Of a DNA stretch of 64,000 bases, positions 46,230 to 58,388 are shown one piece after another; position 1 is the first letter of the stretch, and each line of letters starts with the position of its first letter. Origin of the DNA: Calendula officinalis (lineage: Eukaryota; Streptophyta; Magnoliopsida; Asterales; Asteraceae). The stretch lies in the NCBI GenBank assembly GCA_963853835.1, contig OY970822.1:89571135-89635134 (forward strand). Reading direction: 5' to 3'. Both the position numbers and the translations under genes were made by a program. The notes under the pieces were generated by a model that was not told the DNA's origin, ran no database searches, and saw only the letters and a list, made by a program, of their open reading frames with translations.

Positions 46230-48240
46230 AAGGAAATGATAACTAATGTACCGATTTTAATTTCTGGGTAAATAATGTGGGAATCATTGGTGTTTAATTG
46301 TTTTGTAATTTGCGATATGTGTGATGAAATTTGAATTTAGTTTTCATTTTATTAACTACTTGCAAGAAAAATAAATTCATCACAGTACAAGGTGCTTTAC
46401 AGATTTTAAATGCGTTTTTGCCACTTTAACATGTTAAACTTTCTTTTGAGATCTAAAAAATACTCTAAACCAATTATAACTAAAAGAAACACGTAAATTG
46501 GTTTAACACTCGTTTTGTTTAACACTCATTGGCGGTGTACCATTGGCGGGTCTTCAGCGCCAACCACGGTGTGGTTTTGCCGTCGCCATTCCGCTAAATC
46601 CCTTTAACACTAAGAGGGTGTTTTGGGTTTGCAATTTGGAGTAGATATCTGTTTATTGCGTTTTGAAAACACAAATAATATAAAAAGAGTATTTGGCAGA
46701 GTGTTAGAAATCATCAATCATTGGCAAACCGGATTATTTGTTTGCCAAAAAAGAAAAAAACTGATTATCCAATTATTACGATTTCAAAAGCATAATTAAA
46801 TCCAAACATTATTTTTTTAAATCAAATTTTAGAACCACTAATTATATGATTATCTATTTTAAAAACATATAATCTATTTTTTAATAACCAATTTCCTTTT
46901 ACTATTATTTGTTAACCGACTAAATCCACGTGATTGGAGACCTTGGTCACAAACTTAAACTTGGAAATAACTCCTTTAAAGAACATTGAAATAACTCCAT
47001 TTTAATATAAAAGTATTGTTTTAAAGTGTGCACTAGATATTTCATTAAACTTTTTAAATTACTTTAAAATGCATAATGAGGCGATATATCGTTTTATTAT
47101 ATATTTAGTGGTTAATTGTTTAATAAATTTAATTAATTATAAATACTTGTCTATTGAATACTAACGATTAACCATACATTATGATTAATTTTTATTATAT
47201 AAATAATGCTTTGGTGTAAATAATTTTATGTGAACAAGTTAATTAATTTTCATTTGCAAATAATATGTTTTATAATTGCTTTTATTTAATGTAATGAAAA
47301 TAAATTATATATTTCGTTCATATTTCGTCAACTAGCAATATTGAAGATACTTACGAGTATCAATAATTTGGGGTTCGACTGCACTTTAGTTAAGTTTGTA
47401 TGTCCAACCAGTTAGTTCTAACCAAGCTATAATTACTAATCATTTCGAGCAACTATCTTCTCATTTCTTGGGTCGACCGGCAACCAGATTTATAAAACAT
47501 TGGTAAATACCTAAGTAGGAAAAAATAGTGGGGCTAGCCTGAAGGAAAACAAGGTAATAGGGATATGGCATGGTCAGAAATCTTTATCAAATGTGACATC
47601 TCCTTTTTGGTGTCATGATTCATAAATAATTGCTTAGTGACTCTCATGGATTTTAGCATTTCTCCTTGCTCAAATCGAAGCACCAAACACAGCTTTTGTT
47701 GATTTTCATTGTATTCCACGTGTGAAACCATAACATTATTCAAGCACGTATATTTGTAAATGTTATTGAATCCATGCAAATATTATTTATTCTTTCTTTG
47801 AATGATTTCTAAGACGACTAAATTGCGCTTTGTTTGGCATGAAAATAAGAATATTTGTGAAAGATAAATGGGTATGTTTTATTGTCAAAAAGTCAAGATA
47901 AATGTAGTAGATGATATTAGAATAATAATAATAATAAAAATGCATATTGATGAGGTTTCATGAGTACAAGTACATGAGGCATCTCATTGTGTCTAGAAAG
48001 CAATGTCGCTAAGAACATAATAACATTGATAGATGTCTACTTCATAAATGCATATATTTATATGCCTACAATTTTAATTGGGTCACAAAGGTATATTGGT
48101 CAGCTGATTATATGATAGAGAGAAAATTAATAGATTGCACATATTATACTTATCCGAGTAGACATATAAAGTAAACATAGTATGCACATAATATATTTAT
48201 ACTAACTGGAATTACGACAATCAAAATTGCGTAGAGTTCT
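46230..48240. other. AT-rich spacer
   Basis: About 2 kb without a supportable gene. 46530-46600 is a short GC-richer patch (GGCGGTGTACC, CAACCACGGTG). From 46616 there is a GAGGGTGTTTTGGG terminus similar to the MITE at 23134. The frame 47534-47779 (minus) has no recognised domain. Confidence 0.5.
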
Positions 48241-48242
48241 AA

Positions 48243-48620
48243 TCATGACCAGAAAGTCGAGTTATTAAAGCAAGTAAAGGAATGGCCATTGTTGAGGTAT
48301 TGTTGGCTCCTAACAATGATGAATGACCATAGTTGTGGTGACACGAGGTCGTAATGGCCACCATTTCCACCACCACCACCTCCAAAACCTCTGCCAGCCA
48401 GTACCACCACTACCTCCAAACTCATTCCCACCACCAATAACGCCACCACTTGGTGGACCACCCATGTGGAAAACCATGTTTAAATTTCCCCAACACAAAC
48501 ACCTTTCTCATCTTTTAATCCCTTAACCACATCTCCCAAAACTATACCATTATCTCCAACCAACACAACCAAAACCACAACCACTACAACAGACAAACGT
48601 ACAGCATGACCACCCTTCAT
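48243..48620 (-). pseudogene. Glycine-rich secreted protein remnant
   Basis: On the minus strand an ATG at about 48620 starts MKGGHAVRL followed by a run of Val/Leu typical of a signal peptide, and the frame closes at a TAA near 48482. Immediately downstream the same strand encodes a Gly-rich stretch (GGGNEFGGSGG, then GGGGGGNGG after a frame change). The natural reading is a glycine-rich cell-wall protein gene broken by a stop and frameshift, but a spliced form that skips the break cannot be excluded. Confidence 0.35.
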
Positions 48621-49149
48621 CTCTCCTTTGAAAAAAAACACTAAGAAAATGACCAGGAAAAGTTGGGGCATGCATACTGTTACCCAAGTACACCTTTTAT
48701 ATAAAAAGCAAATCAAAATGTTTTCACTTTGGGTAAAACATTTCATCAAACACATGGTGGGCCAAATGTAAACTGTCATTAACAATGAATGCTACCCTCC
48801 CATTGGCGACTAAATTTAATTATTTCAACTACCCACTATGCTTCTCTAGCAGAATCAAGAACATTGCGTTACTGTTCTCTGTTATTTTCCTTTTAGCGGT
48901 AGTAATTGGGTTAGCTCGAAATTTTGAAGCATAAATATATTGCATTAGTTTGTTTTCAAGAAAAACAAAGCAGTGCCCAATGTCACATTTCAATTTGCTA
49001 TTTGGGGTTGAATGCAAATTTTATTTCCTCTTCAAATAAATCAAACCACTACATGAACAATGTCTTTAGTGACATAATGTGATGTGTCACTAGATCTATG
49101 TTTTAGTGACACCTTTTAGAAAATGTGAGTAAAAGGTTATATTAGTGTC

Positions 49150-49154
<5 letters not shown>

Positions 49155-49234
<80 letters not shown>
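49155..49234. repeat. (TA)n microsatellite, left block
   Basis: About 40 TA units, ending where the element 49235-49626 begins. Confidence 0.95.
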
Positions 49235-49876
<642 letters not shown>

Positions 49877-49982
49877 TTACTATATTATAAAGAGTTTACC
49901 CATTCTATAATTAGCAAGGCTGAAAATTCAGCCAACACACTTGCCATTTTTGTAACAATTTTCGTTTTACAAAAAATACATG

Positions 49983-50047
49983 TTGCGAGGTTCGAACTCG
50001 AGACCTTGAGGGTTTCACCAGCGCTCTAACCAACTGAACTACAGTGC
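49983..50047 (-). repeat. tRNA-like sequence (SINE-type) inside the Helitron
   Basis: The minus strand reads TAGTTCAGTTGGTTAGAGC (A box) and GAGTTCGAACCTCG (B box) in the right spacing for a tRNA. The acceptor ends do not pair, so it is a tRNA-derived segment and not a working gene. Confidence 0.65.
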
Positions 50048-51343
50048 GTCATGTCCAATTCCTTCTGAAGAGTCATTATATATTTTCATTTCCATTCGAT
50101 TGAATTATATTTTCAAAATTTGAATCTGTTCTTGGATAATAAACCGTCTGTTTGCAATCGGGAAGTGGAAATGCAGGTTTTGGAACTCACAATGCATAAT
50201 GCATTACAGATGGTTTGCAAATCTCTATTACAGAATTACACATGCTCTCTTTTTTAAATCAATTTAGGGTTTTAACACATATTTCAAATTGCTTTTTAGA
50301 TCATTTTGATTTCTCGCCAAACCGGAACGAGAAATTTTTTGGATGATGGTGTAAAGGTTGGTTTATAAGACACGCCATAGCTATGGGACGAAATCTAATC
50401 AACACAAAGTCGTCAAAACTTGCTTCCTTTTTTTCTTTTTCTTTTATATCTCAGTTGCATAGTTATGTTGTTCGCGAATGAATCATCGTAATTTTTTTAC
50501 TAATAGGAGTGATGAAATGTCATTGTGTCCGGAGGGAAATTGACTTATCAAACTACGAAGAACTGAGCAAGTGGTCCTAATCGAAACAGAATTCAAGGGG
50601 TAAAATTCACTTTTTAGTTATATTATGTTTTCTTGGCTTATGAACCCTACTCTGGGTAATTTTATTGAGATCATTGATTATTCAAAATGCCAATAAACGC
50701 TGATTTGATCATTTAATTTCAGATTCCTCACTTGAGCACTCAATACAAACGATCTAGATTATCTAGGAACACAAGTGTGTTTTATCTTCAGGTGCTGTCA
50801 GAAAAAGGTTTGTCGAATCCATATCTATATATTTGCAATTGCTTCATTTTTTTGAAGTGTTTTAAATTTTGTTTTTGTTGCAGGATCTTTCGTGCTTTCT
50901 TAGTTAAAGAGCAAGAGATTGTGAAGAAACTGTTTAAGATTTTAAATTTCATGTTGGTTTTTACTAACTTTTAAACTATTTACCACATTATACAACTGTT
51001 TAAGTGGTTTGTTTATTTCAGATAAGCAACAAGGTCTCTGATTTATAAGCTATTTACCGCATTATAATTTGCAGTCTGCATTATGAAATGTGTTTTTATA
51101 TATTTAGCTTAATTTTGCAGGAAGTTTCGATTAAAGTAATGCAAGGAGCTGGCTACATTAAAGATTCATCTCTCTTGTTTCAGATTCTTGACCATCCTGG
51201 TATTGATATTGATCTTCATGACCACAATTTGTTCAGCTCTTGGTAGAGGAAATCTGGTTGATATGCCCTCAATGAACTCTTGGTACATTGATGTACTTTT
51301 TTGTTCTGCTTATAAATGGTATTGATTGGTTACTTTTTTGCAG

Positions 51344-51863
51344 AAAAAGAGGAGACGGGATCAACCAGCAGAAGCATTGATTTCAAGTGGAATAGCAGTA
51401 CATGTATTCGTTTCAATGGGACCCATTGGGGCTTTTATTGGGCCCACACATCCTGGTGTTGCAATGACTTCAACTTCCTCTTTTATAAATCCTCTTTTGG
51501 CACCATTGATGCAACATCAATTATCTGCTATTTTAATGACATTTAGTAATTGCAACTGATTATATTATCACTTGTAGTTTGGGCATGACTCCATGAGCAA
51601 TATAAGTTGGCCTCATCCTTCTTGCAGCCAAAGAGTCAAGAGGATTTAATAGAAACAGAGACTATGATAAATGCCAAATGCAAGAATAGGTAGATCCATG
51701 CTCTATTGTTTCCGTATGTATCAATCAGCTATTTTGCAAGTTTTGTTACTTAATTTGGTTTTGCGTTGTAGTTTGAACAACAGATAGCATAATTGCAGTT
51801 GATCAGGCAGCAGTCATGGTAGAGGAAATCCTGAAACATGGTGCTTTAAATCCTTCATACCGG
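51344..51863 (+). pseudogene. Captured exon fragments resembling RIK (KH-domain protein)
   Basis: Three exon-like pieces lie in order. Piece 1 (51344 to about 51545, after TTTTTTGCAG) reads KKRRRDQPAEALISSGIAV. Piece 2 (51628-51689) starts after CTTCTTGCAG and reads PKSQEDLIETETMIN. Piece 3 (51799-51863) starts after AATTGCAG, reads DQAAVMVEEILKHG and ends at a GT. These match, in order, the pattern I recall for the ROUGH SHEATH2-interacting KH protein RIK: a KKRKWDQPAE-like start, a QPKxQDE linker and an AVDxAAxMVEEMLK helix. Conserved intron borders show capture from genomic DNA, not from mRNA. The KH domain itself is missing, so no function is expected. Identification is from memory. Confidence 0.55.
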
Positions 51864-52884
51864 GTACAGTAGAATTCTTCTCATTTTAATAGTATAACTA
51901 TTGTTATTAAGTTCCCATTGACTAATTATTCATGGAATAATGTATACTAATTAAAAAAAATATTATTTGTAGTTAGATGAAAGACAAAAGAAAACATGTC
52001 GCAACACCTTCAAGCATTTATTGCTAATTAATGATAAAGATGGATAATCCCATTTTATCAAATAAGAAGTGTTTGAAGAATTGAAAAAAAAAGGTTGAAA
52101 ATTTTCATCTATTGAACTTCGAAATTGATGCGGTTTTGACTTTTATATTTCAATGGATCATACAAGTATTAGATATATTTTCCACAATAAGGGGTATTGA
52201 CTTTGATGGTTATATGTAATACTTGATATTAAACTTCAAAGTTAGATGTGTATATTGATAGCACAATTTGGAAATAGTGAAAACTCCAAGTTCATTCTAA
52301 ATTTAGTTTTAAAGCTTGGTTTGACATTAGAATGATAGTAATTAGTTTTGTTTCTAAAAGTAATTAATTATTGATGCATATTCAATTATTTTTAACGTCT
52401 GTTAAGCAATACATACCACTAATATCGTTACCACCCTCCACAACTGTCTTCTTCATCTGTTATCGCCGAATAGAATGCATGATATTGCTAGAAAAATGTG
52501 TAACCGAACAATAATGTGGTGAGGTGACACTCCTTTTAAACTGGTTGTGTACTAAGACTTTGTAATTTATGTTCATGGTTATAGGCATACAAGTGGATGA
52601 CTTAGCAGATGAAGGAGCTACATGAAGCATTTCATGACAATATTACATCAAAATTTCATTCCGAAACTCGGATTATATGGGTTAGCGTCATAAATTGTGG
52701 TGATTTTTTCGTTGTTGAGTTGAGGATAATTGGAGTATGATTATTTTTATCGGTCTCTTAAAGCTTGTTTGACATTACCAGCAACACCACCCACCATCCG
52801 CAACCTTAAGTGGTCGCCGTAAAATAAAGTTACAAGGTACCCGCCGCCGCATTGCGCGGGTACCTGCTAGTATATATATATATA

Positions 52885-53448
52885 AACATGTTCTTTGTTT
52901 TTTTTTTTAATTTCAACTAATGTTTTAAAAACCTTTTTTGCATTAAAACAACCAATGACTTAAATACGATTGAAATGGTCAGATGGGCGAGCCGGCCGGT
53001 TGAACTGGACGGCAATACTATTAATTATTGATGATGCAATAATTATGTAATGACATACAAACGTTAGAAAGCTAAAAAATACAAAACAAATATAATAAAG
53101 AGTAAAAAAAAAATATATTTTTCAACTAAATTTAATATTGTTATGAAAGTCTATATTTTAAAAATTCATATTTCTTTTTTATTTACATGATAACTTTTTA
53201 GGAAAAAAACGGTTTTTTATGGTTTGACTTGCCGATTCAATCGAATTTTTATGTTTAACCGATTCTGACCGAATATAACCACCGATTTAACCGGCATTTA
53301 GACTAACTATCTTTTTGTCTTCTGCAATCAGACCGGCCAATTCTACCATGTTTTTAAAATAGTGATTTTAAGTTATACCTTAAAAAGAATTTAAATCCAA
53401 CATATAATAAAAGAGATGATTAGGGTTCCTATAAAATCTTCATATATA
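52885..53448. other. AT-rich spacer with decayed motif-rich repeat
   Basis: GAGCCGGCCGGTTGAACTGG near 52990 and AACCGGCATTTAG, CAGACCGGCCAATTCTACC near 53290-53345 look like two inverted ends of an old element. No gene is seen. Confidence 0.4.
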
Positions 53449-55725
53449 TCTTCCTACTTATAAATATAAGATGGTGTTTGTTTGCAGCTTAATAGAACCA
53501 TTCAGTGCTTAATGCTGAATCATTCAGCATTCAGTGCGTTTGTTTAGCGCCTCTGAATGAAGTATATGCTGAATGGGATAGCAAAAAACTGTTGAACCAT
53601 TCTTCCATATAACATATGTTGAATCATTAGGTAGTTAGAAATCCTATAAAAAAGTTTCTTACATTCAAAACAAATTTTATACAAAACCTCTTAATCATTC
53701 AGAATGTTGAATCATTTAGCGCTTAATCATTTTGTTCCTATCAAATAGCACCTAAATGTTCATATTATGAAAGAGAATTATACTATTTTTTTATAATAAA
53801 AACATGTACAAGTATGTAATTATATAACATACATTTAACAACCGATGAATAGTTACTTCTCCATCTAATTGATGCCAGCTCTTGCTTGGTGAGTTTGCTT
53901 ATGCACTTTGACGTTACGCCAGCTCCTACTTGCATTCTCTATCTTGCTTATGAGGTTTTCCATTACGCCAGTTCCTGCCTACTTGCCATTTTTCTGCCAC
54001 CAATATCTACAAATGAAATCTACCTTCGCCGCCTTATTCTTCCTTTTAACCAATTGATCGCCGCCATTCTTAACCAATTCCTTCTAAAGTTCCCCCTTTT
54101 GATTTTGGTTTTCTCACTTTTAAATTAGGGCTTGCGGTTCTCTCCTCATCAACGTTTGCAGCTCATCTTCTCCAGGTAACTTTCATTTTTTAATTTGGGG
54201 GTTTGGGTTTTAAAATTACAGATGCCGACTGTTTCCCTGACTACCGGTGAAGTTTTGTCTTTCACTGACTTATCAAGTTTCATATTTTGAAATTAGAGTT
54301 CCCAATGTTTACACACACCTGCTATGTAAAGGTATCCTTCCTTCATCCCGTATTTGTTTAATTTTTGTCCATTTAATTTTCAAATTTGTCTCATAAGATG
54401 AGAAATTAATGTAACATATAATTATAAATAATGCAAATGGGTGAAATTTTATTGTAGGTCGGTCTATGTATCCACAAATTCACCAACATATTACGACCCA
54501 TATCTTAAGAATGAGTTAGTTATTATAAATTGAACTCAAATACCCTTTCAGAAATATGAGATTACCTTTATCCCATATAGTAGCAAACACTACACTTTCA
54601 CTTAGAAACCAAACACATGTAAATTCAAACCCGGAAATCTTTAATGGAAATCTTTATGGGGAAAAACATCAACTTGGTAAAAAAAACAACCAAAAAGATC
54701 AAAACTCGAACCACATATGTGTAAAACTCGAAAGAAAAATAATCTTGTCACCCGAATTTTCCTTTAGTCACTGAAAAGATAAATAAATATGAAATTTTGG
54801 TTTATTACCTATACGTGAAGTTCAGATGTAGCAATTCAATCTGAATGACTTACTATTTATGTGGTTAAAAAAATAGACATTCAATTGGAATATGTTTAGC
54901 ATTGGTTACCCTATGACTTTAGTTATCAAATATGTATTTGTTGTTTAGCATTAGAATATGTTCTGTTATCATAATTACATATTTCATGCTACCTGTTGAA
55001 TATACACACCTGTTTATTTTAAATTTGACCTGCATGATTGGATGAACAAAACATAACTTGATTAACCGAATCAGGCCTTCGAATAAAACTACATAAAAAA
55101 TTAGGTTTAGTGAACATCAAAACTTATTATAAATATTATTTATTTGCTATGTTAATCAAATATGGCATATGCCCAACTGGTTTGGTGTGCTTTTTTTTTT
55201 ACTCTTGGTATGCGTGTTCAAACCTCTGTGCAGCCAATTTTTCCTGTACTTTTCTTTGACACTGATTTATCTGCAGTCATTTTTTCCCATATATTTTTCT
55301 TTGATATTGATTTTTTATTACTTTAACAATTTGAAGTTAGGCTACAATGCAGGCTATTTAGCATCAACTGGAAAGCAAATTTTGAAGCTATGGTACAACG
55401 CAAGCTTCTTAGTGTGATGAAATTGCTATTCTTTTTTTGCTTTTGTAGCTGTTCTCAAATAGAGATACAATTTGATGTTAAAAAATATACTACTTTCAAC
55501 ATAAATATCCATTTATGTGTTACGTACTTTCTATGATATGTTATGTATTATTAGCATGGTTAGCAAAGTAAATTTCCATATTTTAATTTCTTTTCTACTT
55601 TTATAATGTATGAAAATGAAATACTTACTAATATAAACAATCTTATAGATATATGAAAATAGGTAACAATCTTTTGGATATCGTATAAAAAACCCCGCGG
55701 CAACGCGCGGGGTGTAATATGCTAG
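53449..55725 (+). mobile_element. Non-autonomous Helitron, about 2.3 kb
   Basis: The 3' end is firm: hairpin ACCCCGCG/CGCGGGGT, GTAATATG, then CTAG at 55722-55725 followed by T. The proposed 5' end TCTTCCTACTTATAAATATAAG follows an A at 53448 and is less certain. A Tourist-like MITE (53473-53752) would then be nested near the left end. Pyrimidine-rich patches and short frames at 53886-54128 and 55169-55417 have no recognised product. Confidence 0.6.
53473..53752. repeat. CATTCAG-rich MITE
   Basis: Left end GGTGTTTGTTTGCAGCTTAA and right end TATCAAATAGCACC, with many CATTCAG/CTGAATG repeats inside. It is a relative of 16643-16856. Only the right flank is TAA, so the left boundary has decayed. 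Confidence 0.55.
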
Positions 55726-58200
55726 TTTTATACATAAACGGACTCGTGGTGAGATTACATATATTGGGCTTAATAGTGTCATCTGATCCAATTAATATTT
55801 TACATTTACAAGGCCCATTTACTACCAATTTCAGCTTTTTCCATGACCCGACCGGTTTACATCTCACGTTGCCATATTTTATTAAACCGTCAGGGGCACA
55901 ATCTCTTGAGGGTGTTAACTCTAGTGTAGTTAAAAGGATGTAAAAGATACCATTGCAGGGATAGTTCGGTCGCAGGAGGTGCAAACGAAGATTTTTTTTT
56001 AGGTTGTGATAATAACAGTCTTAAGGCTGTCACGCATTAAAAATTTATACATATAACTATAATAAACTCCTTAATTTTAACAATTACTCATTTTTATAGA
56101 TTAGTGTACAACTGTTTATGCATTACAAACAGCCCTATATTATCAAAACGTAACCTTTTTTTTTTAAACAACTTATCATTTTTAACCTAACCTAGCTAGT
56201 CTTTTTAAAGATGATAAGCTGTTTAAAAAAAGGTTAAAAAAGGTCGTTAAATAAGACTGCATTATGTAAGATTTTTCGCGAGTTTTTTATAGCGGTAAAA
56301 GTCAAATTATATTATATATGATTGGCACTTGATCATTATATAACGAAGTACTATATAGAGGTACGAGAGATCTACGAATATAATTAACACTAAAATGAGC
56401 CAAGTCTATTATATTTATGCAGAAAACTCTGTTTTTAAAGATGAATCAAAACAAAAGGCCAAATAATTGGCTTTTTGGTAAAAGTCAAACTGTCTTATTT
56501 AATGTAACAAAATTGAGATTTAAGAAAAATTAGATCATGAAGCTTCATGGTTAGGTTTACTTAAGTGTTTTAAAATGTTGTAATTACTCAAACATTAATT
56601 GATATTCATTTTCTTTTCTTTCTTTTCAAAATTACTATGTTTTGTTCGATTTTGACTTAATACAAGGCTTTCATGTAAATTTATTGAATGGTGAACTAAA
56701 ATTGTATTTGAACTTTTGAAATTAGTTTAAAAAATGCCCAGTAGCATGTTTTGAAGCATTGGCTTCCAAAACACTTAGGGTTTTAAATAAATAGGTACAT
56801 AATGGTTGGTATGATCATAAATTAAAATTTTTGTGCATATCTTTTAAACTATAAAGCATTGTAATATACGAGTTTCCTGAACATGTTTATACAATTGTAG
56901 TAAACATGTTTAATTGTGTAAAGTCTTAAACCTAAAGAATTGAGGGAAATTGTAATATTTTACGGTTTGGTGGAAATGCTTAAAAATGTGGTTTTCAATG
57001 ATTTTATGGAGAATTTCATAATTTGAGTTATGAAAAAATATAAAATAAGATACATGTATTTTGACAATACCTTCACACTGAAGTAAATAAAGTGATAATG
57101 GTACTTTTGTCAGTGTTGAATTGCAAATTTTATTGAAATGATAATAACAGCCCTTAGGGCTGTCATTAAAAAAACAAAATATATAAAAGACAACCCCTAA
57201 ATTTTAGGAATATTACTTTTTTAATTAATGTACAAGCTTTTTATGCATTTTAGTGACAGACCTTAAAGCTGTCATTAACAAAACCCAATTTTATTTATTT
57301 ATGAAATATAATCTTTTTGTGATTTCAACTTATTTGCTTATAAACAGGTTAATTCAGGTTATGTCATATCATAATAATCAAAATAAAACAAACTTTCTCC
57401 GTCTTAATATTATTATCGGTATTATTACCATATAAAAACACGTAGTTTAAGAAAAATATATTAAATATACTATGTAACTAATATTGTTTTTTCTACTTAG
57501 ATATTTTTTTAACAGGATGAAATTTAGAAGTAGATAATTATTTTGTGACAAACCAAAATATAAATGTATACAATAAAATTGAAATGAAAAGAATATACTA
57601 ATTTTTTAGAAATTTTAGACTAGCTCAACTTTTTTTCTTTTTAACGTGGAAGTTAGTAAATTTTGTAAATGGGTTGAAGCATTATGAAAATATTGGGGTT
57701 GACTATTGAAACACCTCGTTATTCTATTTGGACACTCCAAATTATTCAATAATTAACTAATAAATTTATTCGAAGCGTCCATCGAACTCTGCAGCTAACC
57801 ACCACCCTACCAACTCACTCGCATCGGAATCGGCCAGTCGACGTCGCCGCTCGCTCCGCCACCACCAACTCGCTTCGATGTTCAATTTTTCGTCCATTCC
57901 CCCACCACCAACTAACTCTGCCACCACTATTGCATATACCGCTCACCAGCATCACCAGCATCGACAATCAGTCTTAAATTAAAAAATCTAAATTAACATG
58001 TTAATTAATTATTTGCGATTTTAATTTTCAAATTTTAATTTGAATTGGTGTGTACATATATTTACAGTATATGCTAGCAGTTTACATAAACTGATAAAAG
58101 TACGGTTTTCAGATTGAAAAATAAAATTTTCAATTAATTGTTCTCGAGACATTAAATTTGAGGGTGTTTATCTTGGCATGGACCCATTCCCAATAAATTT
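55726..58200. other. AT-rich spacer upstream of the KRP gene
   Basis: No gene is supported. It contains a partial palindrome (GTGATAATAACAGTCTTAAGGCTGTCACGC, 56004-56033) and one full palindrome-ended element (57141-57280). The patch 57780-57965 is a CCACCACCAACTCGC-like low-complexity run, perhaps from another element. Confidence 0.5.
57141..57280 (-). repeat. Palindrome-ended mini-element, copy D
   Basis: Opposite orientation to copies A and C. Left end AACAGCCCTTAGGGCTGTCATT, right end GTGACAGACCTTAAAGCTGTCATTAAC, family middle (TGTACAAGCTTTTTATGCA) between. Confidence 0.78.
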
Positions 58201-58357
58201 ATCTTAAAATGGTTAAAACCTTCGAATCATCTTTTTTCCCATTTTCTTTCCCCTTCTGCAAATCAAAATCTCTCTCTCTCTCTCTCTCAGAGCGACAAAC
58301 GGCTTCTTCCTTCTTCTCCGACGAACAACCGAGAACCACCGTAAACGGTCGCCGGTG

Positions 58358-58375
58358 ATGAGTCTCAGAGCATAA
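58358..58375 (+). promoter_or_regulatory. Five-codon upstream ORF before the KRP start
   Basis: ATG AGT CTC AGA GCA TAA lies in the presumed 5' leader and ends 13 bases before the KRP start codon. The leader upstream has a CT-repeat (about 58268-58290), common in plant 5' UTRs. If the transcript includes it, the uORF could reduce or gate translation of the inhibitor. Confidence 0.5.
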
Positions 58376-58388
58376 AATTCAGTTGTTA

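Noticed and set aside
49983..50047. Candidate tRNA gene on the minus strand
   Set aside because: A and B boxes are good, but the acceptor stem does not pair and the anticodon loop is poor; it is a tRNA-derived repeat.
53886..54128. 80-residue hydrophobic frame
   Set aside because: Lies inside a Helitron, no conserved family; hydrophobicity comes from pyrimidine-rich DNA.
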